In this document: piece by piece, positions 1 to 4,784 of the stretch
Numbering within the stretch: position 1 is the stretch's first letter
Layout of the letters: every line of letters starts with the position of its first letter
Origin: CAYJEQ01 sp964370185
GTDB lineage: Bacteria > Bacillota > Clostridia > Oscillospirales > Ruminococcaceae
Assembly (NCBI GenBank): GCA_964370185.1
Contig: CAYJIJ010000107.1
Location: forward strand, 1 to 5,165
Reading direction: 5' to 3'
Length of the DNA: 5,165 nt
Program-made: the position numbers and the translations under genes
Notes under the pieces: model-generated
The model's input: the letters and a program-made list of their open reading frames with translations, nothing else
Database searches by the model: none
Told to the model about the DNA's origin: nothing

Positions 1-69
1 ACTAATTCCGCTTTGCACTGCGGTTCCATCATACCCTACGGATAAATTTTCAAGGCTTAATTGTTTCAT
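1..69 (-). CDS. znuC: ZnuC-like zinc ABC transporter ATPase, N-terminal 23 codons only (cut by window edge)
   Basis: The minus strand reads MKQLSLENLSVGYDGTAVQS followed by GIS and runs off the window in frame. A conserved hydrophobic beta strand followed by an 'NLSVGYDG' A-loop (Tyr13 would stack on ATP adenine) is the usual N-terminus of metal-type ABC ATPases; Walker A would follow about 15-20 residues later, outside the window. A GGAG at 77-80 lies 7 bases before the ATG and supports this start. Placement directly after a zinc-binding lipoprotein on the same strand makes it the expected ATPase of a Znu/Adc importer, with a permease gene probably beyond it. The frame stays open upstream to an ATG at 207, but that extension resembles no ABC N-terminus. 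The ABC identity is well supported by sequence and context; metal specificity is inferred from the neighbours. Confidence 0.8.
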   Translation of the reverse strand, partial: MKQLSLENLSVGYDGTAVQSGIS

Positions 70-75
70 TTTAAT
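47..75 (+). promoter_or_regulatory. Possible plus-strand promoter inside the znuC start region
   Basis: TTTTCA (47-52, 4/6 match to TTGACA) and TTTAAT (70-75, 5/6 match to TATAAT) are separated by exactly 17 bases. It points away from the zinc operon and toward the structured spacer that ends in a plus-strand terminator. In AT-rich DNA such a match can arise by chance, so this is weak on its own; the downstream terminator in the same direction is what makes it worth listing. Confidence 0.25.
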
Positions 76-258
76 GCTCCATTCTGCCGCTCTGCGTCGC
101 AGAAAATAAAATCTAAATTCACTCTTATCAGCAGAGCAGATGAATGATAAGAGCATTATTGTACTTTGGGACGGTAGTGAGTGCAATAAATGAATCGTCC
201 TGCACATCGCTCCTGCAAGGGATTGAGTTTTAAATTTATTTCAAACTCAATCCTTTTC
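70..258 (+). ncRNA. Structured znuA-znuC spacer; candidate plus-strand small RNA
   Basis: This 189-bp gap is dense in secondary structure. Seen on the plus strand: a 9-bp stem 122-130/145-153; a 10-bp stem 176-185/201-211 with one bulged A and a G-U pair that would become a C-A clash in the minus-strand RNA; GGACG 169-173 complementary to CGTCC 196-200 in the loop of that stem (possible pseudoknot); and a terminator-like hairpin 220-253 followed by TTTTCTT. A modest promoter match (47-75) precedes it, giving a hypothetical RNA of about 175 nt from near 82 to near 257. I do not recognise an Rfam family. It could instead be intercistronic structure of the zinc operon mRNA or a degenerate inserted repeat. 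Confidence 0.3.
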
Positions 259-260
259 TT
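220..260 (+). terminator. Hairpin with U-tract in the plus direction, downstream of znuA
   Basis: GGATTGAGTTT (220-230) pairs perfectly with AAACTCAATCC (243-253), an 11-bp stem with a 12-base loop, followed on the plus strand by TTTTCTT, whose last two bases overlap the znuA stop codon. In the znuA direction (minus) the same hairpin follows the stop by only 5 bases but has no T-run after it. There it would more likely protect the znuA message or slow polymerase than end transcription fully. As a terminator it serves a plus-strand transcript best. Confidence 0.55.
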
Positions 261-1389
261 AGCTGAGTGCTGTTCTAAGCACTTCTAAATTCTTTTCCAT
301 AATTGATAAATATGTTTCACCGCTTGCAATCCTATCAGCAGTTATCGACTGCATTGAATCAAGGGCTATAATGCTTGCATCGGTATTTTCACTATTGTTT
401 TTTATAGTGGTTGCTAAATCTTCTGCGCCTGAGTCAATTATCATTATGTTCTCAATTTGCAGTTCATTTATTTTGTTGCTTAAGAATACAACAGTCTCAA
501 AGCTTGCCTCTGTTTCAGCGGAGCACCCCGGAAATGCTGCATAGTAATAAATTTCGTAGTCATCCATTAGGTATCTAAATGGGAATCTGTCGGCAAATAG
601 AACAGTATCCCTATCTGTTTCGTCAACCATTGTTTGATAAGCGCTGTCGAGTTCCTCAAGCTGTGCTACATAAGCTGCGGTATTTGCAGCGTATATATCT
701 GCGTTTTCAGCATCTATTTCCGAAACTACCGCTTTAATATTTTCGCACATTACCATTGTATTTTTTAGAGAAAGCCATATATGCTCGTCTTCGTGGGCGT
801 GCTCATCTTCATGTGCGTGCTCGTCTTCGTGGGCGTGCTCGTCTTCATGTGCGTGCTCGTCTTCGTGGGCGTGCTCGTCTTCGTGGGCGTGCTCGTCTTC
901 ATGTGTGTGCTCGTCTTCATGTGCGTGCTCGTCTTCTTCGTGAGCATGAGCATGTTCACTTTGTTGCATACCCTCCACAGTTACTTCCGCTTTAGCAAGG
1001 TCTCCTATGGATGTAAGTAGATCAAGTGATTTAAGATCCGGATTAGAACTTTGGGCAACAACTTCACTAACCCATGCATCGGATGTCCCACCATTGTATA
1101 TAAATAAATCTGCATTTGCAATTTCCGCTATATCTGCAGCAGTAGGCTGGAAACTATGGATATCCACTCCACTATCTATAAGTATAGAAATCTCGAAAAC
1201 TTCTGAGTTCTCGCCTACTATATTCCTTGTCCAGTCATAGATAGGGAAAGTTGTGGTTAATATTTTGATTTTCTCCGCTTCTGGCTCAGCGCTTTGTGAT
1301 GCTGGCACCTCGTTTCCTGCTTGTGTACAGCTTGTAAAAAGCATTGATGCCGCCATCACAGCCGCTAAGATAGATTTTGCTGATTTCAT
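259..1389 (-). CDS. znuA: Zinc (metal) ABC transporter substrate-binding lipoprotein, ZnuA/AdcA-like, with expanded His-rich repeat loop
   Basis: Extracytoplasmic zinc receptor delivering metal to a ZnuBC-type importer. It has a lipoprotein signal peptide ending FTSC (Cys21), a short polar linker, then the cluster 9 fold from about residue 40 (KIKILTTTFPIYDW). The first His ligand is H78 (VDIHSFQPTAADI) and the second H203 (DEHIWLSLKN). The His-rich loop before H203 carries eight EDEHAH-type units at residues 152-199, preceded by HAHAH at 146-150. The usual third ligand context (Phe-His-Asp) reads F265-A266-D267, inside the FADRFPFRY block that I recall from clostridial members of this family. 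D344 and the YLSIMEKNLEVL tail match the C-terminal family pattern. At 376 residues it is longer than a typical ~300-residue ZnuA mainly because of the repeat. GGAGG lies 10 bases before the ATG. It starts 30 bp after the regulator stop, in one operon. Zinc is the likely ligand; manganese is less likely with the His loop. Confidence 0.93.
   Translation of the reverse strand: MKSAKSILAAVMAASMLFTSCTQAGNEVPASQSAEPEAEKIKILTTTFPIYDWTRNIVGENSEVFEISILIDSGVDIHSFQPTAADIAEIANADLFIYNGGTSDAWVSEVVAQSSNPDLKSLDLLTSIGDLAKAEVTVEGMQQSEHAHAHEEDEHAHEDEHTHEDEHAHEDEHAHEDEHAHEDEHAHEDEHAHEDEHAHEDEHIWLSLKNTMVMCENIKAVVSEIDAENADIYAANTAAYVAQLEELDSAYQTMVDETDRDTVLFADRFPFRYLMDDYEIYYYAAFPGCSAETEASFETVVFLSNKINELQIENIMIIDSGAEDLATTIKNNSENTDASIIALDSMQSITADRIASGETYLSIMEKNLEVLRTALS
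781..936 (-). repeat. 18-bp in-frame tandem repeat encoding Glu-Asp-Glu-His-Ala/Thr-His, 8 full copies plus a partial one
   Basis: Eight contiguous 18-bp units occupy 793-936, with a 12-bp partial unit at 781-792 encoding the EDEH of the conserved EDEHIW ligand site. Two synonymous versions occur: one reading gtgggcgtg on the plus strand (units at 793, 829, 865, 883) and one reading atgtgcgtg (811, 847, 919, with an atgtgtgtg variant at 901 that gives Thr for Ala). All but the Thr unit encode the same six residues. The repeat forms the metal-binding loop of the zinc lipoprotein. Copy number is likely to vary between strains by slippage or recombination. Long open frames on the plus strand here are by-products of the repeat. 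Confidence 0.95.
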
Positions 1390-1419
1390 TTTTTCTCTTC
1401 CTCCATAATTTAAAAAAGT

Positions 1420-1821
1420 TTACTGATAAATTTGCGAACATTTCTCACATAAACCATATATAACTGCTTTTTGGCTATTTACTTTAAAGCCAAAGCTTTC
1501 CATTGATATATTAGTTATCAAATCGGATATGTGCTTATTTAAATGGAATGTGACGCTACATTTATCGCATATAAGATGTACAATTCCTGCACAGCTCTCG
1601 GGATCTATATATTGATATAAGAGCCCCCTACTGCCGCTATTTGTCATCTTACATAGTATGCCTTCTTCTTCCATAAGGGCGAGATTTCTGTATATTGCAC
1701 TGATACTTATGCTTTCATCATTTATTTTTTCATATATTTGCTTTGCTGAGAATGGCTCGTGTAAATTTTCTTTGAAAAAATTAATCAGCTTTTTTCTTTG
1801 TTCAGTTGAATACTGTCCCAT
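1420..1821 (-). CDS. zur: Fur-family metal-responsive transcriptional regulator (Zur-like)
   Basis: A 133-residue Fur-family repressor, close to the usual 130-150. The N-terminal winged helix includes the recognition segment SISAIYRNLALMEEEGIL (39-56). The C-terminal dimerisation domain carries two CxxC pairs, C85-x-x-C88 and C125-x-x-C128, which in this family bind structural zinc. H82, H93 and H97 are candidate regulatory metal ligands; the HHH cluster of classical Fur is reduced to a single His before the first CxxC. The open frame extends 23 codons upstream, but that stretch contains the promoter, so I choose the internal ATG at 1821, preceded by GGAGGAG. It heads an operon with the zinc lipoprotein and ATPase genes, which points to zinc sensing and autoregulation. 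PerR or Fur roles are less likely from context. Confidence 0.88.
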   Translation of the reverse strand: MGQYSTEQRKKLINFFKENLHEPFSAKQIYEKINDESISISAIYRNLALMEEEGILCKMTNSGSRGLLYQYIDPESCAGIVHLICDKCSVTFHLNKHISDLITNISMESFGFKVNSQKAVIYGLCEKCSQIYQ

Positions 1822-1823
1822 GT

Positions 1824-1830
1824 CTCCTCC
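1824..1830 (-). promoter_or_regulatory. Ribosome binding site fixing the regulator start at 1821
   Basis: The minus strand reads GGAGGAG, then AC, then ATG. This is a strong Shine-Dalgarno sequence, though its spacing is tight (4 bases from GGAGG to the ATG). The alternative upstream ATG at 1890 has no such site and overlaps the -35 element, so it cannot be the start of a transcript from that promoter. Confidence 0.75.
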
Positions 1831-1834
1831 AATT

Positions 1835-1849
1835 TGCGAATTATTTGCA
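1835..1849. promoter_or_regulatory. Candidate Zur operator, 7-1-7 inverted repeat in the regulator leader
   Basis: TGCGAATTATTTGCA is a 15-bp dyad with six of seven arm pairs matching around a single central base, the 7-1-7 architecture of Fur/Zur/PerR boxes. It lies at about +6 to +20 relative to the predicted start of the regulator transcript, where a bound repressor would block initiation. The bases differ from the Bacillus subtilis Zur box (TCGTAATNATTACGA), so assignment rests on symmetry and position. Confidence 0.5.
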
Positions 1850-1861
1850 TATTGCTTCACT

Positions 1862-1890
1862 ATTATATTATCTTTTTCTTTATTTGTCAA
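1862..1890 (-). promoter_or_regulatory. Sigma-A promoter of the zinc operon
   Basis: On the minus strand TTGACA (1885-1890) and TATAAT (1862-1867) are both perfect consensus hexamers with an ideal 17-bp spacer. Transcription should begin near 1855, giving a leader of about 34 nt before the ATG at 1821. A consensus promoter fits a gene set held off by a repressor when zinc is sufficient. Confidence 0.85.
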
Positions 1891-2058
1891 TATATATACT
1901 ATTAAGGTATAGTTAATTAAATATACTGCTTTTTTCTAAGCAAATGATAATCTTTGCAATATTTATCTCAAAGTGCTTTACTCAAGTGAATATTTATGTA
2001 AAAATTTGAAATAATAAAGTCAATTTATCTCTGAGTGCTCACTATTAATAAAAAAATC
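1891..2058. promoter_or_regulatory. Divergent control region between the zinc operon and the amino-acid transporter operon
   Basis: No gene is visible in the 308 bp between the two start codons (1822-2129). This central AT-rich part holds TTAATTAA (1913-1920), a GCAAA/TTTGC dyad at 1940-1957 containing TGATAAT, two copies of ATTTATCTC-NN-AGTGCT (1961-1977 and 2023-2039), and TGAATATTTATGTA (1987-2000), which resembles an arginine-repressor box. The elements are closer to the right-hand promoter than to the left, so they more likely regulate the amino-acid transporter. Confidence 0.5.
1961..2043. repeat. Pair of imperfect direct repeats 62 bp apart, each containing a dyad
   Basis: ATTTATCTC followed by two bases and AGTGCT occurs at 1961-1977 and 2023-2039, 15 of 17 bases identical. 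Each copy centres on a 4-2-4 dyad, AAAGTGCTTT (1970-1979) and TGAGTGCTCA (2032-2041); the outer arm bases differ between copies but both remain symmetric. The 62-bp period is close to six helical turns. Centres fall near -119 and -57 of the predicted transporter promoter start, positions suited to an activator or a looping repressor. The cognate regulator is unknown. Confidence 0.5.
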
Positions 2059-2087
2059 TTGCATAAAAATAGATTATGAGTTATAAT
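2059..2087 (+). promoter_or_regulatory. Promoter of the amino-acid transporter operon
   Basis: TATAAT (2082-2087) is a perfect -10; 17 bp upstream, TTGCAT (2059-2064) matches only the TTG of the -35 consensus. Transcription should start near 2094, about 36 nt before the ATG at 2130. The weak -35 fits a promoter that needs an activator, in line with the twin repeats immediately upstream. Confidence 0.7.
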
Positions 2088-2129
2088 GATATGGCAAATT
2101 TTAAAAAACACTTTTTGGAGGATTAATTA

Positions 2130-2987
2130 ATGAAAAAAATATTAACAGTACTGCTTTCCGCAATGATGATTGCAAGCTTTACCGCATGTAGCTCTGAAAC
2201 ACCTGCTGAGTCCGAAGTTCCATCTTCTGAAGCTCCATCCGCAGAAGCATCATCCGAGGCTCCTGCATCCGAAGAAGCTGCCGACACAGCTTACACAGCA
2301 GTAGAGGGCACACTCACAATGGCGACTAACGCTCAATTCCCCCCATATGAATTTTATCAAGGCGACCAAATCGTAGGTATTGATGCTGAAATCGCAGGAC
2401 TTATTGCGGACAAGCTCGGCCTTGAGCTTGTTATCGAAGACATGGAGTTTGGCTCTATAATCAACTCTATTAAGCTTGGCAAAGCAGATATCGGTGCAGC
2501 AGGCATGACAGTTACTCCTGAGCGTCTTGAAGAAGTAAACTTCACCGAGAGCTATGCAACAGGCGTGCAGGTTATTATTGTTAAAGAAGACAGCCCAATA
2601 ACTTCCGTTGATGACCTCTTTGCAGAGGGTGCAAACCACACAGTGGGTGTTCAGCTCTCAACAACAGGCGACATCTACGCAACAGGCGACATCGAGGACG
2701 CTGGTCTTGGTACAATGGACAGATACAATAAAGGTGCGGATGCTGTTATGGCTCTTTCCACTGATAAAGTTGACTGTGTAATTATCGACAGCGAGCCCGC
2801 CAAGGCATTCGTTGCTTCTATCGAGGGTCTAAAAATTCTTGACACAGAATACATCACAGAAAACTACGCTATTGCAATGAGCAAAGAAAACACAGCGCTT
2901 TATGAAGATGTAAATACAGCTGTTGCAGAGCTAATCGCAGATGGCTCCATTCAAGCGGTAATTGATAAATATATCACAGCAGAATAA
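2130..2987 (+). CDS. Polar amino-acid ABC transporter substrate-binding lipoprotein (SBP family 3)
   Basis: The 285-residue receptor captures an amino acid outside the membrane and hands it to the permease/ATPase pair encoded next. A lipoprotein signal ends FTAC (Cys20), followed by a Ser/Glu/Pro/Ala-rich linker to about residue 58 that acts as a tether. The SBP_bac_3 domain starts near residue 60. Expected ligand contacts are visible by analogy with HisJ/GlnH: aromatic residues in F70-P-P-Y73-E-F75, D85 in VGIDAE, T127 and R132 in GMTVTPER (the Arg normally grips the alpha-carboxylate), S177/T178/T179 in VGVQLSTTGD, and D220 in VIIDSEPA (binds the alpha-amino group). The domain is full length. 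GGAGG at 2117-2121 sits 8 bases before the ATG. Alpha-amino-acid binding is well supported; the side chain recognised cannot be read from sequence alone, though the family includes arginine/histidine, glutamine and cystine receptors. Confidence 0.93.
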   Translation: MKKILTVLLSAMMIASFTACSSETPAESEVPSSEAPSAEASSEAPASEEAADTAYTAVEGTLTMATNAQFPPYEFYQGDQIVGIDAEIAGLIADKLGLELVIEDMEFGSIINSIKLGKADIGAAGMTVTPERLEEVNFTESYATGVQVIIVKEDSPITSVDDLFAEGANHTVGVQLSTTGDIYATGDIEDAGLGTMDRYNKGADAVMALSTDKVDCVIIDSEPAKAFVASIEGLKILDTEYITENYAIAMSKENTALYEDVNTAVAELIADGSIQAVIDKYITAE

Positions 2988-3003
2988 TTTAACACATCTA
3001 TAA

Positions 3004-3050
3004 TATTGGGGGGCTTTTATCCGCCTGTGGCGAATAAAAGCCCCCCAATA
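3004..3050 (+). other. Strong intercistronic hairpin after the binding-protein gene (no U-tract)
   Basis: The arm at 3004-3020 pairs perfectly over 17 bp with 3034-3050, then after one C/A mismatch CGCC (3022-3025) pairs with GGCG (3029-3032) around a TGT loop. The stem contains six consecutive G-C pairs. The plus strand continues with an A-run rather than T, and no T-run flanks it on the other strand either, so it is not a standard intrinsic terminator. Sitting 16 bases after the lipoprotein stop within an operon, it would protect the upstream message from 3' exonucleases and raise the receptor-to-permease ratio. Confidence 0.75.
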
Positions 3051-3060
3051 AAAAACTTAC

Positions 3061-3104
3061 AGCGTATATAAAAGCCTAAAACCTTTTTTAGTTTTTTATA
3101 TGCT
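3061..3104 (+). other. Second AT-rich intercistronic hairpin before the permease
   Basis: AGC (3061-3063), ATATAAAA (3066-3073) and CTAAAA (3076-3081) pair with TTTTAG (3086-3091), TTTTATAT (3094-3101) and GCT (3102-3104), with a GT bulge, a small internal loop and a CCTT apical loop. No T-run follows. With the preceding hairpin it fills the 174-bp gap between receptor and permease genes; it may add to mRNA processing or partial attenuation. Confidence 0.5.
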
Positions 3105-3161
3105 CTGTTGCATTTGATGTATCAAAGAGATATTAATTTAACATAAAAGGAGGATTATGCA

Positions 3162-3941
3162 ATGGTTGTGCCAGCAGAAGAATTTGCAAGGCTTGCCCCG
3201 CAGTGGATTTTAAACTCACCCGAATGGTTTTACAATCTCAGCTATGATTTTTTTAAGAGTTTCATACTCGAGGATAGATATTTACTTATAATTGAGGGTT
3301 TTAAAAACACCCTTATACTCACATTCTTTTCACTTATAATTGGTGTATTTTTGGGTGTGATTGTGTCGCTTATTCGTGTGAGCTATGATAGGAATTTTGA
3401 TGAAATGGTTGGAGCGCCAAGGCTTTTGCTTAAAATCGCCAACACTATTTCTAAAATTTATCTCACTGTCATCAGGGGCACTCCGGTAATGGTGCAAATT
3501 CTTATAATGTTCTTCGTGATAATGGCTTCATCGAGCAACAAAGTGCTTGTGGGTATTATAACCTTTGGTATTAACTCGGGGGCGTATGTGGCGGAGATTA
3601 TAAGGGGCGGTATTATGTCGATAGACATAGGACAAACCGAAGCTGGAAGAAGCCAAGGCTTTTCCTACACTCAAACAATGCGATATATCGTTCTACCACA
3701 GGCTTTTAGAAATGTGCTTCCCTCTTTGGGGAATGAATTTATTGTGCTTATAAAGGAAACCTCGGTTGTGGGTTATATCGGACTCATGGACTTAACATAT
3801 GCGGCAAGTACAATAGGCGGAAACTCCTACGAATACTTCTTCCCCCTTATAAGTGTGGCGCTTATATATCTCACACTGGTAATGATATTTAGCTACTTTG
3901 TGGGACGCATTGAAAGGAGGAGCAGGGACAATGACAGGTAA
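3162..3941 (+). CDS. Polar amino-acid ABC transporter permease (HisM/GlnP/ArtQ-type)
   Basis: A 259-residue inner-membrane subunit that, usually as a dimer, forms the translocation path. An amphipathic N-terminal stretch of about 45 residues precedes five hydrophobic segments at roughly 48-71, 107-122, 128-147, 192-210 and 226-247. Family landmarks are present: RGTPVMVQ (105-112), NSGAYVAEIIRGG (138-150), and the cytoplasmic coupling loop EAGRSQGFSYTQTMRYIVLP (160-179), which docks on the ATPase; its second Ala is Gly (EAG instead of EAA), a mild variation. LPSLGNEFIVLIKETS (186-201) is also typical. The segment after RGTP is slightly shortened (FFVIMASSSNKV). AAAGGAGG at 3146-3153 lies 8 bases upstream of the ATG. 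The end overlaps the ATPase start by 11 bases, so the two are translationally coupled. Only one permease gene is seen, which suggests a homodimer. Confidence 0.93.
   Translation: MVVPAEEFARLAPQWILNSPEWFYNLSYDFFKSFILEDRYLLIIEGFKNTLILTFFSLIIGVFLGVIVSLIRVSYDRNFDEMVGAPRLLLKIANTISKIYLTVIRGTPVMVQILIMFFVIMASSSNKVLVGIITFGINSGAYVAEIIRGGIMSIDIGQTEAGRSQGFSYTQTMRYIVLPQAFRNVLPSLGNEFIVLIKETSVVGYIGLMDLTYAASTIGGNSYEYFFPLISVALIYLTLVMIFSYFVGRIERRSRDNDR
3915..3920 (+). promoter_or_regulatory. Ribosome binding site within the permease gene, fixing the ATPase start at 3931
   Basis: AGGAGG sits 10 bases before ATG 3931. The same reading frame is open back to ATG 3898, but that would place the binding site inside the extension (codons MWDALKGGAGT) and add residues not found at ABC N-termini, so 3931 is preferred. 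Confidence 0.8.
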
Positions 3942-4674
3942 TGAAATTATCAAAATTGAACAGCTTGAAAAATCCTTTAAAAAAGGTACTATTCGTGCCC
4001 TCGAAGGTGTTAATTGCTCTATAAACAAAGGTGAGGTTGTGGTAATTATCGGGCCCTCTGGCTCAGGTAAAAGCACACTTCTACGCTGTATGAACCTCCT
4101 TGAAAAGCCCACTGGTGGCAAGGTTGTGTTTGAAGGAGTGGATATCACCGACCCAAAGGTAAACATAAATATTCACAGGCAGAAAATGGGGATGGTATTC
4201 CAGCATTTTAACCTTTTCCCCCATATGGATATACTGAAAAACATGACAATTGCCCCTGTGAAACTTGGCCTGAAAAGCCAAGCCGAAGCCGAAGAAATGG
4301 CTAAGGGCTTACTCGAAAGAGTGGGACTTGCAGATAGGGCTAATGCCTACCCAAATCAGCTTTCAGGCGGGCAAAAGCAGAGAATAGCCATTGTTCGCTC
4401 ACTCTGTATGCAGCCGGATGTGATGCTCTTCGACGAGCCGACAAGTGCACTCGACCCTGAGATGGTGGGCGAGGTGCTCGAGGTTATGAAAGACCTTGCA
4501 AAGAGCGGCATGACTATGGTTGTAGTAACACATGAAATGGGCTTTGCTAAAGAGGTTGGAGATAGAATTATATTTATGGACACGGGCAAAATTATAGAAG
4601 AAAACACCCCAGAAGAACTCTTTGCAAACCCGAAAAGCGAAAGGCTAAAATCATTTTTAGCAAAAGTGCTTTAA
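3931..4674 (+). CDS. Polar amino-acid ABC transporter ATP-binding protein (HisP/GlnQ/ArtM-type)
   Basis: A 247-residue cytoplasmic ATPase that powers the importer, of normal length for the family. All catalytic motifs are intact: A-loop F16 region (LEKSFKKG), Walker A GPSGSGKST (41-49), Q-loop Q91 in GMVFQHFNLFPH, signature LSGGQKQR (144-151), Walker B VMLFDEP (164-170) with catalytic E169, D-loop SALD (172-175), and H-loop H201 in VVVTHEM. The segment after the signature reads IAIVRSLCMQP, where IAIARALAMNP is usual; these are conservative changes away from the active site. FQHFNLFPH and the C-terminal PEELFANPKSERLKSFLAKVL are characteristic of polar amino-acid ATPases. It is the last gene of the operon, followed within 25 bp by a strong terminator. 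Substrate choice is set by the receptor, so names such as GlnQ or ArtM would be arbitrary here. Confidence 0.95.
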   Translation: MTGNEIIKIEQLEKSFKKGTIRALEGVNCSINKGEVVVIIGPSGSGKSTLLRCMNLLEKPTGGKVVFEGVDITDPKVNINIHRQKMGMVFQHFNLFPHMDILKNMTIAPVKLGLKSQAEAEEMAKGLLERVGLADRANAYPNQLSGGQKQRIAIVRSLCMQPDVMLFDEPTSALDPEMVGEVLEVMKDLAKSGMTMVVVTHEMGFAKEVGDRIIFMDTGKIIEENTPEELFANPKSERLKSFLAKVL

Positions 4675-4696
4675 AATTAATTAGTTTAAATTATAT

Positions 4697-4741
4697 ACTG
4701 CTACCACAGATGATAAAAGCATTTGTGGTAGCAGTTTTTTT
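4697..4741 (+). terminator. Rho-independent terminator of the amino-acid transporter operon
   Basis: ACTGCTACCACA (4697-4708) pairs perfectly with TGTGGTAGCAGT (4724-4735); the stem can extend four more pairs inward, one of them G-U, to a 7-base loop. A run of seven T (4735-4741) follows at once. This is a textbook intrinsic terminator 22 bases after the ATPase stop. In the opposite direction there is no T-run, so it acts on plus-strand transcription. Confidence 0.93.
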
Positions 4742-4784
4742 GTCTTTGTGTAGCGAACAAAATAGTGGAAAATGAAGTTTTACT

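Noticed and set aside
70..207. In-frame 46-codon extension of the ZnuC-like start back to an ATG at 207
   Set aside because: The start at 69 has GGAG at good spacing and a typical ABC N-terminus. The extension crosses several hairpins, its GGAG is only 2 bases from its ATG, and it resembles no family N-terminus.
263..284. CTGAGTGCT near the znuA stop, identical to nine bases of the repeat at 2031-2039, and an AGTGCT/AGCACT inverted repeat
   Set aside because: It lies in the coding end of znuA, lacks the ATTTATCTC part of the motif, and a 9-base match is plausible by chance over this length.
781..936. CRISPR-like or minisatellite array
   Set aside because: The 18-bp units are contiguous with no spacers and keep the reading frame of a known His-rich loop, so this is a coding repeat.
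756..1020. Two plus-strand open frames and one minus-strand frame over the His-repeat region, rich in Arg/Gly/Leu, Val/Phe/Cys or Thr/Lys/Met repeats
   Set aside because: They are alternative readings of the 18-bp repeat, which contains no stop in several frames. They have no ribosome binding site or domain, and the minus-strand zinc lipoprotein explains the DNA.
1822..1890. Extra 23 codons at the N-terminus of the Fur-family regulator
   Set aside because: They contain the -10 and -35 elements and the candidate operator, and a strong ribosome binding site precedes the internal ATG at 1821.
2250..2857. Minus-strand open frames opposite the amino-acid binding lipoprotein
   Set aside because: They are shadows of a well-supported gene, with no family resemblance and no promoter.
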